NCBI GenBank assembly: GCA_964584665.1
Contig: CAZPAO010000012.1
Coordinates: 1 to 64,000 of the forward strand
Source of the DNA: DASUBN01 sp964584665
GTDB taxonomy: Bacteria > Pseudomonadota > Gammaproteobacteria > Natronospirales > REEB76
Length of the DNA: 64,000 nt
Direction of reading: 5' to 3'
Both the position numbers and the translations under genes were made by a program. The notes beneath the pieces are model-generated. The model ran no database searches. It had not been told where the DNA came from and saw nothing but the letters and a program-made list of their open reading frames with translations. Positions 50,503 through 58,106 of this stretch are shown here, piece after piece (within the stretch, counting starts at the first letter, position 1; every line of letters begins with the position of its first letter).

Positions 50503-50963
50503 AGGTTCTTCTCCATTACCGTGTTCGTCACTTCGTATCCGTCCAATACCTTCAGCCAGCCCTTGCGCCCGCTGATGAGCATCCTGTGGCAGCCCATGTA
50601 CCGCAGCGCCCAGCGCTCAACTGCCTTCTGCGCATCCGCCATGGCCGCCACGTCCTCGCCGCCGCAGAGGAACAGCACGCATTTGCGCTTGCCGCTGGGG
50701 AACGCCTGTATCTGCGTGACCAGCGCATACCGGCCCGGCTCATGCCAGAGCTGGAACGGCGTGGGGTCATAGGGGTTGGTGAGCTTCGCGAACACCGCGT
50801 CCGCGGTCCACTCGTCCTGCACCGCGATCACCTTCTGCAGGTATGGCAGCACCTCGGCCCACAGGGCCTCGACTTCGTAGTAAGGGATCTGGCGTATCAC
50901 GTGGACATCCGTTGGTCGGGTGGGCGTGGCCTGGATCGATGACCATGACTGCGCATGGCTCAT
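50493..50963 (-). CDS. Podoviral GNAT-like / T7 gp13-type protein
   Basis: 156 residues from the ATG at 50963. EALWAEVLPYLQKVIAVQDEWTADAVFAKL...PFQLWHEPGRYALVTQIQAFPSGKRKCVLFLCGGED...VERWALRYMGCHRMLISGRKGWLKVLDGYE is the pattern of a small acetyltransferase-fold protein common beside podoviral structural genes. Whether it is catalytic is unknown. Confidence 0.65.
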   Translation of the reverse strand: MSHAQSWSSIQATPTRPTDVHVIRQIPYYEVEALWAEVLPYLQKVIAVQDEWTADAVFAKLTNPYDPTPFQLWHEPGRYALVTQIQAFPSGKRKCVLFLCGGEDVAAMADAQKAVERWALRYMGCHRMLISGRKGWLKVLDGYEVTNTVMEKNLCN

Positions 50964-50969
50964 CGGCAA

Positions 50970-51003
50970 TGCCAAAAGAAAAGACCGGCTCAGGGCCGGT
51001 CTT
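50970..51003 (-). terminator. Intrinsic terminator in the phage late operon
   Basis: On the minus strand AAGACCGGC pairs with GCCGGTCTT (51003-50995 and 50989-50981), loop of five, followed by TTCTTTTGG. Confidence 0.85.
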
Positions 51004-51028
51004 GGAATTCATGCGGTACGCTATCTGG

Positions 51029-51529
51029 TCAGTGGGTCATCAGGGTATAGATGTCTTGATCTTCATCGAGGTTACTCCAATACCGCACGATCCCAGCCGA
51101 CTTTATCAGGCCTTTCATTACGCAATCGGCTTCGTCTTTGTCTCTCACGCAGTGCACGCCCGGCGCATAGGCGTCCAGCAGCCCCTGGTCCCACTTCTTG
51201 TCCCGCGCCTCTTTGATCACGTCCGCCGCTGAGGGCCTGTTCTGCACGTCTGCTTCCTTATCATGGATCAGGTAGAGATAGGCATAGTCCGCCAGTGCCG
51301 TCAGGTCACGGCTATAGGCCACCAAATCACAACCATTACCATCACCGAGACAGAGTTTAATGCGGTATCGGATGGAACCATCCGTCAGATTCTCCATCTT
51401 GTGGAGGTACACGAAAGCTGGGTTCTTGGACAGGATCGACACGGTATCCGGCCTGCCGGCTGTCGGAGCAGCACGCGCTACAAGCGGCAGCACCAGCAAC
51501 AGGATGGTATAGAGGGTTCGTTGCATCAT
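51029..51529 (-). CDS. Exported four-cysteine phage protein, paralogue 1
   Basis: 166 residues from the ATG at 51529 (a TTG at 51535 overlaps the upstream stop as TTGA and is an alternative). The signal peptide ends at ARAAP. Mature blocks: PDTVSILSKNPAFVYLHKMENLTDGSIRYRIKLCLGDGNGC and DLTALADYAYLYLIHDKEAD...LLDAYAPGVHCVRDKDEADCVMKGL. The same order of motifs and all four cysteines occur in the adjacent upstream gene, so the two are tandem duplicates. No known family recognised. Confidence 0.75.
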   Translation of the reverse strand: MMQRTLYTILLLVLPLVARAAPTAGRPDTVSILSKNPAFVYLHKMENLTDGSIRYRIKLCLGDGNGCDLVAYSRDLTALADYAYLYLIHDKEADVQNRPSAADVIKEARDKKWDQGLLDAYAPGVHCVRDKDEADCVMKGLIKSAGIVRYWSNLDEDQDIYTLMTH

Positions 51530-51531
51530 GT

Positions 51532-52065
51532 TCAATACTCGAAGATCGTGTTGCCGTCTTCGTCGGCACCCACGATCCCGAAGTCACCGCCGCCTTCGTC
51601 CACGTAGACCTGCCTCTTTATGGAGCCTTCCGTCCAGAGACCATGCATCACACAGGCTACGCCATCCTTCTCGTGCTGGCAGGAATATTTGGCCTGATAG
51701 AAGTCCAGCAGGGCCTTCCCGTAACCGCGGGTGTCGGCTTCCTCCACCAGGGCTTGCCCGTTCCGGCTAGTGGGCTTGCCTTCGGCATAGCCACCCTTGT
51801 ATGTAGCGAAAAGATACACGTAGTCCGTCAGCGTCTGTATGTCGTCGCCATCGGCCGTGAACATCTCGCAGGCTCGGTTGGCCCCGCGGCACAACCTGAT
51901 GATGATGTTCACATCGCCATCCGAGAGTCGCGTCTCCTTGGTGATGCGTGCGAATGAGGGATAATTTTTGAGCAGCGCCAGTGTGTCGGGCTTGTCCGCC
52001 GCACTGGCGGCGCTGGCTGCCAGGAGCGCCGATGCCACAATCCAGGCTCGTGTAGTCATCCGCAT
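51532..52065 (-). CDS. Exported four-cysteine phage protein, paralogue 2
   Basis: 177 residues from the ATG at 52065 (GAGG upstream). The signal peptide ends at AASAA. Blocks PDTLALLKNYPSFARITKETRLSDGDVNIIIRLCRGANRAC and DIQTLTDYVYLFATYKG...LLDFYQAKYSCQHEKDGVACVMHGL match its downstream neighbour motif by motif. The four cysteines probably form two disulfides in the periplasm. Function unknown. Confidence 0.75.
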   Translation of the reverse strand: MRMTTRAWIVASALLAASAASAADKPDTLALLKNYPSFARITKETRLSDGDVNIIIRLCRGANRACEMFTADGDDIQTLTDYVYLFATYKGGYAEGKPTSRNGQALVEEADTRGYGKALLDFYQAKYSCQHEKDGVACVMHGLWTEGSIKRQVYVDEGGGDFGIVGADEDGNTIFEY

Positions 52066-52073
52066 ATCCGACC

Positions 52074-52811
52074 TCATTTGCCGGGCTCGTTTCCCTTCTG
52101 CTTTTTAGTATAGCCCGTCGGACGTATGGGTCCAGCGCTTAGTTCATACACGCTGGGGTCATCCTTGATGTTGTCGGGCCCCACCTGGAAGTGCCAATGA
52201 TTCCCCTCATATATGCCGTGCGTATATCCCGCGGACATCGCCGCCCTGCGTAGCGTCTCAGGGTCCAGCTTCGGGTCCCAGGCCACGTCGATGGCGAGGT
52301 TCCTGTGGTGGGCGTCGAGTGGACTCTCTTTATGCCCGTTCGCTTCACTGCCCCCATTCAGGGTGATCCCACCCACAGCATCCGCAGTGCGCACTAGGTG
52401 GTCCAGGTTATCGCCCCATGGCAGGAATGTGCCTATTGCCTTTGGGTCTGGGCTGTCGGGTCTCGGGTGGTTCACGTTGATGACGGTGCCCTTGGCCGTC
52501 TGGAACGCAGGATGCTGGGGGTCCGTAGTCATGTTCACCAGCCTCGGATCCGAATCCGGCAATGTGGTGATCCCATGGTTGACCAATGCCCCCGCCAACC
52601 CCGGAAGCGGGGTGGCCATGGGCCCGTCATACCCGAGCATGGAACCCAAGCCTGGCTGCGTGGGCACGGGAGAATGGATCAGGGAACTCGCCAAGCCCAA
52701 GGGAGAAAGCAGCGCATCTATCGCTTGCTGGCGCGTCGTGGGTGGCAGAGTCGGGATGCGGCTATTGATGCGCCCATATCCCTCACCGTAGGTCTCGTCA
52801 TCGGGTGTCAT
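52074..52811 (-). CDS. M15-like peptidase, phage-associated
   Basis: 245 residues. A Pro/Gly-rich N-terminal arm (LLSPLGLASSLIHSPVPTQPGLGSMLGYDGP) leads to a C-terminal domain with the M15/LAS zinc layout: SPLDAHHRNLAIDVAWD (His...Asp) and GIYEGNHWHFQVGP (HxH). Such enzymes cut D-Ala-containing peptide crosslinks in peptidoglycan. No signal peptide, so it is likely carried in the virion. It is one of at least three wall-active enzymes in the cluster. Confidence 0.68.
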   Translation of the reverse strand: MTPDDETYGEGYGRINSRIPTLPPTTRQQAIDALLSPLGLASSLIHSPVPTQPGLGSMLGYDGPMATPLPGLAGALVNHGITTLPDSDPRLVNMTTDPQHPAFQTAKGTVINVNHPRPDSPDPKAIGTFLPWGDNLDHLVRTADAVGGITLNGGSEANGHKESPLDAHHRNLAIDVAWDPKLDPETLRRAAMSAGYTHGIYEGNHWHFQVGPDNIKDDPSVYELSAGPIRPTGYTKKQKGNEPGK

Positions 52812-52826
52812 AAGTCATTCCTTTGC

Positions 52827-53153
52827 TCATTGCACGATCAGGTAGTCGAACGTCAGGTCAGCTTGGTTCACGGCGCCATGGTTCAGCGTCAGCGTGCCGC
52901 CATCCACAGGTATCGAAGCCGGGTCGTACCACAGCCCCGTCACTGTCGCCGCGTGCGCGGTGATCGGCATCAACAGGAGCTTGCTGCCCCGTCGTATGTT
53001 GTTGTCGCTGAGCACCGTGCTGGCGGCATTCTGGGCCAGCGTCACTTGGCCCACGCTGTTGATATGGCCTCCCGCGAGCATGTTCACCAGCGTCGCCACT
53101 TTCCACCCCTCGTCATAAGGTGGTGCCGTGCGCAGTTGCTGGAGTTGGCTCAT
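52827..53153 (-). CDS. Small phage structural protein
   Basis: 108 residues beginning MSQLQQLRTAPPYDEGWKVATLVNMLAGGHINS, followed by a beta-rich half (SKLLLMPITAHAATVTGLWYDPASIPVDGGTLTLNHGAVNQADLTFDYLIVQ). It overlaps the nozzle gene as ATGA. No family named; a head-tail junction or decoration role fits the position. Confidence 0.65.
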   Translation of the reverse strand: MSQLQQLRTAPPYDEGWKVATLVNMLAGGHINSVGQVTLAQNAASTVLSDNNIRRGSKLLLMPITAHAATVTGLWYDPASIPVDGGTLTLNHGAVNQADLTFDYLIVQ

Positions 53154-54679
53154 CGCTGGCCTCCCGCAGTCCCGTATACATCCACGCCGGTGGCCTGGCC
53201 GAAACCGCCGCCCGCGCCGCCCGGGATGGTCACCCGCACCCTCACGTAGCGCGCAGCCGCACGCCCGTTGCAGATCCCCGTTGCCGGGTTCTGTGCCATC
53301 TCTGGACCGGTCGAATAGCCCTGGTTCTCGAGTTGTCGCGTCAGGAACTGCAAGCTCGGCCTGGCGTCACCTGAATCAGGCGCCGTCAATATCGGCCGCG
53401 CGCCGTCGAGATAGGTGATGCCTCCGCCACCGGGGCTGGATTCCAGGGTGTCGATCACCGCGTCCAGCGCATCCCCGCCCAATTGCCCGTAGGCATTGCT
53501 GCTGTCGAATGCCTGGATCTGCAGGTTGCCCCCCTGCCAGAACGGATCGTCCAGAGACGGCGTGATCAGGTCCAGGTCCGTGTTCACGCCATCCAGTGTG
53601 TCCATCGTGTAACCGAAGCTCTTGCTGGTGAATATGCAGCTCACGGCGTTCGAGGTGGGCATGAACCGCTGCTCTGCGTAGTTGTAGGCGATCACCTTGT
53701 CCGGTATGCCCGTGCCGTTGCCGCTGCTGCAATAGCACCAATAGATGAGCTTGTTCACCGGGTCATAGGCCCCGCGCACACGGTCCGCATAGGCCTGCGA
53801 CACGTCGCTCAGGAACGTCAGGTCCACCTTGCCATGGCCGATCTGGGTCACCTGCTGTCCGTCCGTCAGGCAGATGCCATCCTCTGCGATGAAGTACACC
53901 AGGCTCCCCAACTGCACCGGCGAGTTCGGGTAGTAGGCGCCCCGCTGCTTCTCGTAGGTGTCGAAGGCGAAGATCGCATCGCCGCCCGTGTAATAGGCGC
54001 GGGTGATGGCCCGTTGCTGGAAGATGAGGCCATAGGCATAGCCGTCCGCGATATGCGTCACCGGCCCGTACACTGCGTTCAGGAACTGCTCACCTGCCTG
54101 GGCCTGCTGCGCCGCCAGGGTGCCGAAGTCCCAGTTGTTCGGGTTGCCGATGCCGCACCACTGCACCCGGCTCGGCACCGCGCCGTTCAGGCTGTCGTGG
54201 GTGTTGCCCAGCATCACGAACTGCCCCACCACCCCCACCGCCGCTGCCTTGGGTGGCGTGCCCGCCAGCGCCGCGAAGGCCGCATCTCCCACTTCCATCC
54301 CCTGCACCACGTCGTTGGAGTTCGTGGCCACCAAGAGCGTCGGGAAGCCCGGGCTCGAGAACTCTGCGAACTTCCAATACTGGTCCTCCGCCGTGGTGTA
54401 GGTCCCGCCGCTCCGGTCCGTGAAGCCAGCACCCGTGAACTCGAGCAGCTGCGTGCCCGTGCCTGCATAGACATGGGTATCCGCATTGGTGTCCGTGGCT
54501 GCGAACGCACCCTGGCAGCGGCTGCCCAGACTCACGCCCAGGGGACTGAAGCCGGGAGCGGGTATATAAGCTCCGTTGACCCACAGCGCGTTCTGCACCA
54601 GGGGTGAACCCGGGTTGTCGTATTCCGGTAGATCGGGGAGCCATTCCCCGAACTTCAATTGTGCTAACAGTTTTGCCAT
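53150..54679 (-). CDS. Tail nozzle / P22 gp10-like DNA stabilisation protein
   Basis: 509 residues. The beginning FGEWLPDLPEYDNPGSPLVQNALWVNGAYIPAPGFSPLG and repeated beta-propeller-like strands (CQGAFAATDTNADTHVYAGTGTQLLEF, EDQYWKFAEFSSPGFPTLLVATNSNDVVQGMEV, VGVVGQFVMLGNTHDSLN...PSRVQWCGIGNPNNWDF, FIAEDGICLTDGQQVTQIG) match the gp10-type nozzle family. It extends the tail tube of short-tailed phages below the adaptor. Confidence 0.8.
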   Translation of the reverse strand: MAKLLAQLKFGEWLPDLPEYDNPGSPLVQNALWVNGAYIPAPGFSPLGVSLGSRCQGAFAATDTNADTHVYAGTGTQLLEFTGAGFTDRSGGTYTTAEDQYWKFAEFSSPGFPTLLVATNSNDVVQGMEVGDAAFAALAGTPPKAAAVGVVGQFVMLGNTHDSLNGAVPSRVQWCGIGNPNNWDFGTLAAQQAQAGEQFLNAVYGPVTHIADGYAYGLIFQQRAITRAYYTGGDAIFAFDTYEKQRGAYYPNSPVQLGSLVYFIAEDGICLTDGQQVTQIGHGKVDLTFLSDVSQAYADRVRGAYDPVNKLIYWCYCSSGNGTGIPDKVIAYNYAEQRFMPTSNAVSCIFTSKSFGYTMDTLDGVNTDLDLITPSLDDPFWQGGNLQIQAFDSSNAYGQLGGDALDAVIDTLESSPGGGGITYLDGARPILTAPDSGDARPSLQFLTRQLENQGYSTGPEMAQNPATGICNGRAAARYVRVRVTIPGGAGGGFGQATGVDVYGTAGGQR

Positions 54680-54685
54680 TCGTAT

Positions 54686-54718
54686 CCGTCATACCAGCGA
54701 AAGCGGGTATCCAGTCCA
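54686..54718. repeat. dRS3/REP-like dispersed repeat
   Basis: CCGTCATACC, AGCGAAAGC, GGGTATCCAG: an ATACC...GGTAT stem around a GCGAAAGC core. On the minus strand it would read DWIPAFAGMTD, the well-known spurious translation of this proteobacterial repeat family. It fills the gap between nozzle and adaptor genes. Confidence 0.7.
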
Positions 54719-54737
54719 ACTTAAGTGCTTTGGAATC

Positions 54738-55355
54738 TTATAGATGCGGCCTGATGCTATTGAGCCCCGTCTGTCCGATGTTCTTCTCATGCAGGTTCGC
54801 CAGCGCTTCTTTCTCGAGCTGTGTATATAAAGCGTACTGCTCCGGGTCTCGTATATAGCGCCCATAGAGCTGTCGCACCGCCCGCGTCCGGATCAGCTCC
54901 TCTGCTGAGGTTAGCCAGGCGTTGCTGTCATCGTCCGCCGTCAACGGCGCCGGGGAGAGGATCGCCGTCCCCTTCACCTGTATCGGCAGCCCGCCCTGGG
55001 GCGGCGGGAACAGGCGTATCTGCCCGTTCCAGAATGAATAGTCCGTGGGGTAGCCCGACCAGAAGTCGTTGCCCCAATCCACCTGATCCAGGTACTGCTC
55101 CGTTCGCGGTTCCAGCCGGTAGGTGTAGTTACCCAGCGTCGAGAGCGCGTCCAGCACCGAGGCGAAGTTGGTGGGCAGGGGGTAGTAACGCTGCCCCTGT
55201 ACCGTCGTGATCTCGGCCATCGTGGCCTCGTTGAACCAGAAAGCCTTGTTGCCGTAGAAGGTGATGGCGTTGTTGATCTCCCGCTGGATCTCCGTCGTGA
55301 GGTCCGTGCGCGCCAGTTCACCGGCTATCGCCGCCTGCATGTCGCTGAATGCCAT
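54738..55355 (-). CDS. Phage adaptor (head-tail connector) protein
   Basis: 205 residues. MAFSDMQAAIAGELARTDLTTEIQREINNAITFYGNKAFWFNEATMAEITTVQGQRYYPLP...NGQIRLFPPPQGG...AILSPAPLTADDDSNAWLTSAEELIRTRAVRQLYGRYIRDPEQYALY is the SU10/gp4-type adaptor pattern. It binds under the portal and carries the nozzle. Position between capsid and nozzle genes agrees. Confidence 0.8.
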   Translation of the reverse strand: MAFSDMQAAIAGELARTDLTTEIQREINNAITFYGNKAFWFNEATMAEITTVQGQRYYPLPTNFASVLDALSTLGNYTYRLEPRTEQYLDQVDWGNDFWSGYPTDYSFWNGQIRLFPPPQGGLPIQVKGTAILSPAPLTADDDSNAWLTSAEELIRTRAVRQLYGRYIRDPEQYALYTQLEKEALANLHEKNIGQTGLNSIRPHL

Positions 55356-55360
55356 GTCAC

Positions 55361-55392
55361 CCCCAAAAGAAAGGGGCCCTCGCGGGCCCCTT
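55361..55392 (-). terminator. Intrinsic terminator between capsid block and adaptor
   Basis: AAGGGGCCC (55371-55379) and GGGCCCCTT (55384-55392) form a perfect nine-base-pair stem with a four-base loop. On the minus strand it is followed by TCTTTTGGGG. The tail resembles that of the terminator at 50970-51003. Confidence 0.85.
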
Positions 55393-55412
55393 AAATCACC
55401 GTCTCAGAAAGT

Positions 55413-55871
55413 TCAGGCAAAGCTTGCGTTATCTACCTGCAATTCGGCCGCACATCGCACCATCCCGTTGGCCCAGGTCTGGGCCGCCGTGGTGCACACG
55501 AGCTGGATCAGCGAAGCCCCTGAGTTCCCGCCGCTGGTGGCGATGGGATACACGTAGCCCGTCGACCCCGCCACGCTATTGGGTGCCACGCCGCCCGCCT
55601 GCGCCAGGGTGCTCTGGCTGAGATAGCGCGTCGCCACGCTTGCATCCCCCAGGTTGGCCTTGATGAGCGGCCCCGCGCCGCTGTCCAGCTTGTCCGAGTC
55701 CAGTGTTACGTTCAGGATCTTGTAGCCGTTGGGCACGTTGATGAGCTGCACCACGTCGTTCGCCGCGAGCGCGGTGGTGAGCGAGATGCTGCCGTACACG
55801 AAGAAGCTCGCGCCCCGTTCGTTGATCGGCACGGACCCGCTCAGCACCTGCGCGCTGGTATAAGTCGCCAT
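55413..55871 (-). CDS. Phage head-associated beta protein
   Basis: 152 residues, beta-rich (SVPINERGASFFVYGSISLTTALAANDVVQLINVPNGYKILNVTLDSDKLDSGAGPLIKANLGDASVATRYL). AGGAGG precedes the ATG. It directly follows the capsid gene and resembles small head proteins seen after N4-gp56-type capsids. Function not established. Confidence 0.68.
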   Translation of the reverse strand: MATYTSAQVLSGSVPINERGASFFVYGSISLTTALAANDVVQLINVPNGYKILNVTLDSDKLDSGAGPLIKANLGDASVATRYLSQSTLAQAGGVAPNSVAGSTGYVYPIATSGGNSGASLIQLVCTTAAQTWANGMVRCAAELQVDNASFA

Positions 55872-55887
55872 GTCTTAGTCCTCCTTA

Positions 55888-56940
55888 TCAGTGTGCCGCG
55901 GCATAAGTGCTAATCACTTGAGTGCCGAAGTCATTGGAATTGAATACGAGCTTCTTGATGCCGAAGATGGACCCTGCCGAGACGCCGAGCATGTTCCCGT
56001 AGTCGAAGAGCTCTTCGCTCCAGGTGAACTGCTCCTTGCCCTCTTCGCGGCCGAAGGCCAGCGCGCCCGCCTGGGCACCGGCGAATACCGCCCGGTAGGT
56101 GTTGGCCATGGCCGCGCCGGAGTTCACCGCCTGCGAGACCCGGTACGCCTTGTGCAGGATCACGCCGTTGTACTCGCCCAGGCTCCCGGTGAAGATCGGG
56201 TTGTCCGAGACCTCGCCGCCCGTCATCGCCGCCTTCTCGATGTCCAGCCACTGGCCGGCCGAGGTGGAGGTGCGCAGGTCCGTCACCTGCGAGGGATGGA
56301 TGAAGCACACGTACTTGTCCTCGCCCTTGATGCGGATCGGCCGGATCAGGTACGGGTTGTTGAGATAGGCCCGTTCCACCGCCGTGTCCACCAGCGCAAG
56401 GGAGAAGGTATCCGTGCTCGTGAGCGAGCTTTCCGTGCTCTTGCCCCCAGGCAGGATCGTCCGGGTCGGTGCGGTGGCCACGTTGTTGCCCGTGTAACGG
56501 GTGTCCGTCTGCACCGTGTAGCCGCAGAGCTGGTTGAAGAAAGAGAGGTCGAACCTCGCCGCCCACCAGTCCTGCAGGCCCATGCGGGCCTCCTCGCGCA
56601 GCTCGAAGGGCACCCGCTGCTGGGTCATGCGCCCGCCCACGTTCACCGCGTGACGCAGCTGGTCGATGAGCAGCTTGTCCGCGTAGGTGGTGAGCGCCTC
56701 CTCCTGGCCCTCCAGCGTGCCGTCACCCTGGATGCCGGCGCCCGCGAGCTGCGTGCGCAGCCCCACGTTCACCGTGTCTCCGGCGGACTTCTCCGCGTCG
56801 TCCAGCATGTATATGACGTTGTTGCCGTCGTCCGAGATGAAGTTGCGGAACCAGGTCTGCTGTATCGCCTGGACCGCGAGTTTCTTGGCCCACAGTTTTA
56901 CTGCGAGCGGATCGTTGACCGTGAAATTGGTGTTAGCCAC
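55888..56940 (-). CDS. N4-gp56-family major capsid protein
   Basis: 350 residues from the GTG at 56940 (VANTNFTVND), chosen because AGGAGG lies eight bases upstream; the ATG at 56976 has no ribosome-binding site and overlaps the palindrome CGGCCCATGGGCCG (56969-56982). The family pattern is clear: LAVKLWAKKLAVQAIQQTWFRNFISDDGNNVIYMLDDAEKSAGDTVNVGLRTQL...GDGTLEGQEEALTTYADKLLIDQLRHAVNVGG...YVCFIHPSQVTDLR. It builds the icosahedral head. Confidence 0.9.
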   Translation of the reverse strand: MANTNFTVNDPLAVKLWAKKLAVQAIQQTWFRNFISDDGNNVIYMLDDAEKSAGDTVNVGLRTQLAGAGIQGDGTLEGQEEALTTYADKLLIDQLRHAVNVGGRMTQQRVPFELREEARMGLQDWWAARFDLSFFNQLCGYTVQTDTRYTGNNVATAPTRTILPGGKSTESSLTSTDTFSLALVDTAVERAYLNNPYLIRPIRIKGEDKYVCFIHPSQVTDLRTSTSAGQWLDIEKAAMTGGEVSDNPIFTGSLGEYNGVILHKAYRVSQAVNSGAAMANTYRAVFAGAQAGALAFGREEGKEQFTWSEELFDYGNMLGVSAGSIFGIKKLVFNSNDFGTQVISTYAAAH

Positions 56941-57100
56941 TGTGGCTGCCTCCTGATAAGTAAAGGAACGGCCCATGGGCCGCGATTACTCATTTCGGCG
57001 AGTTGCCGGATGGCCTATGTCGGAAGGCTTAACCGTGACTGCACTTGACGCCGTGCTGGCGGTCCCGCGTTTGCGCAGCGGGTGCGTGGGGATCGCAGGC

Positions 57101-57427
57101 TTAGGCGGCCTTGGGTCCCATGAACCTTTTGCTCAGATGATAGATCTGGGAGATGGCCAGGCCCGCCGCGCCATAGATCAGGGCATTGAGTAGGGGTACG
57201 GTCATGTACATCTCGACGATCTCTGACGTCGCCGCATTGTTATCGAAGGATATCCATCCGATCGAAGGCGGACAGAGCCAGATCATCCAGTGTTCTTGGT
57301 CCGAGATGAGTCGTTGTACCGCATCGCCGCTGAAACCATAGGCGAAGGTGACGAGATCATCCAGGAAGCCGAGAACCAACCCTGTCAGGAAGAACCCCAG
57401 GGTGATGCCTGAGAAACGCAGCTTCAT
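57101..57427 (-). CDS. Small LCPPS-motif membrane protein (module A partner)
   Basis: 108 residues from the ATG at 57427 (GGGAG upstream). Transmembrane helices lie at about 8-28 and 75-98; between them is the motif LCPPSIGWISFD (51-62). The last third (LLNALIYGAAGLAISQIYHLSKRF) resembles a small-membrane-protein pattern. It lies 17 bases downstream of a papain-like gene. The same gene pair is repeated at 58107-59061. Role unknown; a partner or immunity function is inference. Confidence 0.72.
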   Translation of the reverse strand: MKLRFSGITLGFFLTGLVLGFLDDLVTFAYGFSGDAVQRLISDQEHWMIWLCPPSIGWISFDNNAATSEIVEMYMTVPLLNALIYGAAGLAISQIYHLSKRFMGPKAA

Positions 57428-57444
57428 GCCCGGCTCCCTTGGTC

Positions 57445-57996
57445 TCATCTTGGAGGCGACTGCTTTCTATCGTACATCTTGTGCATTTCATCTATCAAAT
57501 CATCCGGCAACTCTATCGTATCCCGCGGCGGCAGCTTATATCCCGCTCCTTGCAGGCCATCGTAGAGATAGTCCGCGCAGTTATCGGTCTCCGCTTGATA
57601 AGTGGTTGGGGCGGTCCTGTCCCGCAGGTATTTGAGCAGGTAAGCCTTCTGGTCCTGGTCAGCTGGCAACGTTATCTGGTCGATGGGTTTGCGCGCAGGA
57701 TCCACAGGCTTGATCACGCCCGGGACTGTGCCTGACAGGGATTTGAAGTCCTTGCCCGGGATGGGTTCTTTGCCATAGACACGGCCGCCGTCTATCGACA
57801 GGCCTATATGGTTGAAACGATTGCTATCCAGCCCCTTGAACAGATGGAGGGTCACGACCCCGGAATCAGCGCCCAAACCATGCAACAGCGCCTGTCCGAA
57901 CCCGGGATTGGTAGTTGCGTTACGCGAGACTCCATACAGACCGTGCCCCAGCCCTTCCTGCAACGAATCATCATCGAATGATGTCCCCATGTTCAT
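57445..57996 (-). CDS. Permuted papain-like (LRAT/NlpC-like) predicted hydrolase, module A
   Basis: 183 residues. The candidate catalytic order is His first, in RFNHIGLSIDGGRVYG (His63), then Cys, in TDNCADYLYDGLQGAG (Cys140), the permuted papain/LRAT layout. Between them lies PGVIKPVDPARKPIDQITLPADQ. No signal peptide. It is a clear paralogue of the protein at 58453-59061. Family members are peptidases, amidases or acyltransferases; activity here is predicted only. Confidence 0.72.
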   Translation of the reverse strand: MNMGTSFDDDSLQEGLGHGLYGVSRNATTNPGFGQALLHGLGADSGVVTLHLFKGLDSNRFNHIGLSIDGGRVYGKEPIPGKDFKSLSGTVPGVIKPVDPARKPIDQITLPADQDQKAYLLKYLRDRTAPTTYQAETDNCADYLYDGLQGAGYKLPPRDTIELPDDLIDEMHKMYDRKQSPPR

Positions 57997-58018
57997 GCCT
58001 TACATTGGAGTTGAGATG

Positions 58019-58050
58019 AAAAAAGCCGCGGGGTTCGCACCGCCGCGGCT
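58019..58050 (-). terminator. Intrinsic terminator between the two duplicate modules
   Basis: On the minus strand AGCCGCGG pairs with CCGCGGCT (58050-58043 and 58031-58024), extended by GGT/ACC inside, and is followed by six T. It separates module B from module A. Confidence 0.8.
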
Positions 58051-58106
58051 CCTGAGTCGCAAGAATTCGACCGTAGCGGGATTCTTCCGGAACTTACGCC
58101 GTGCGT

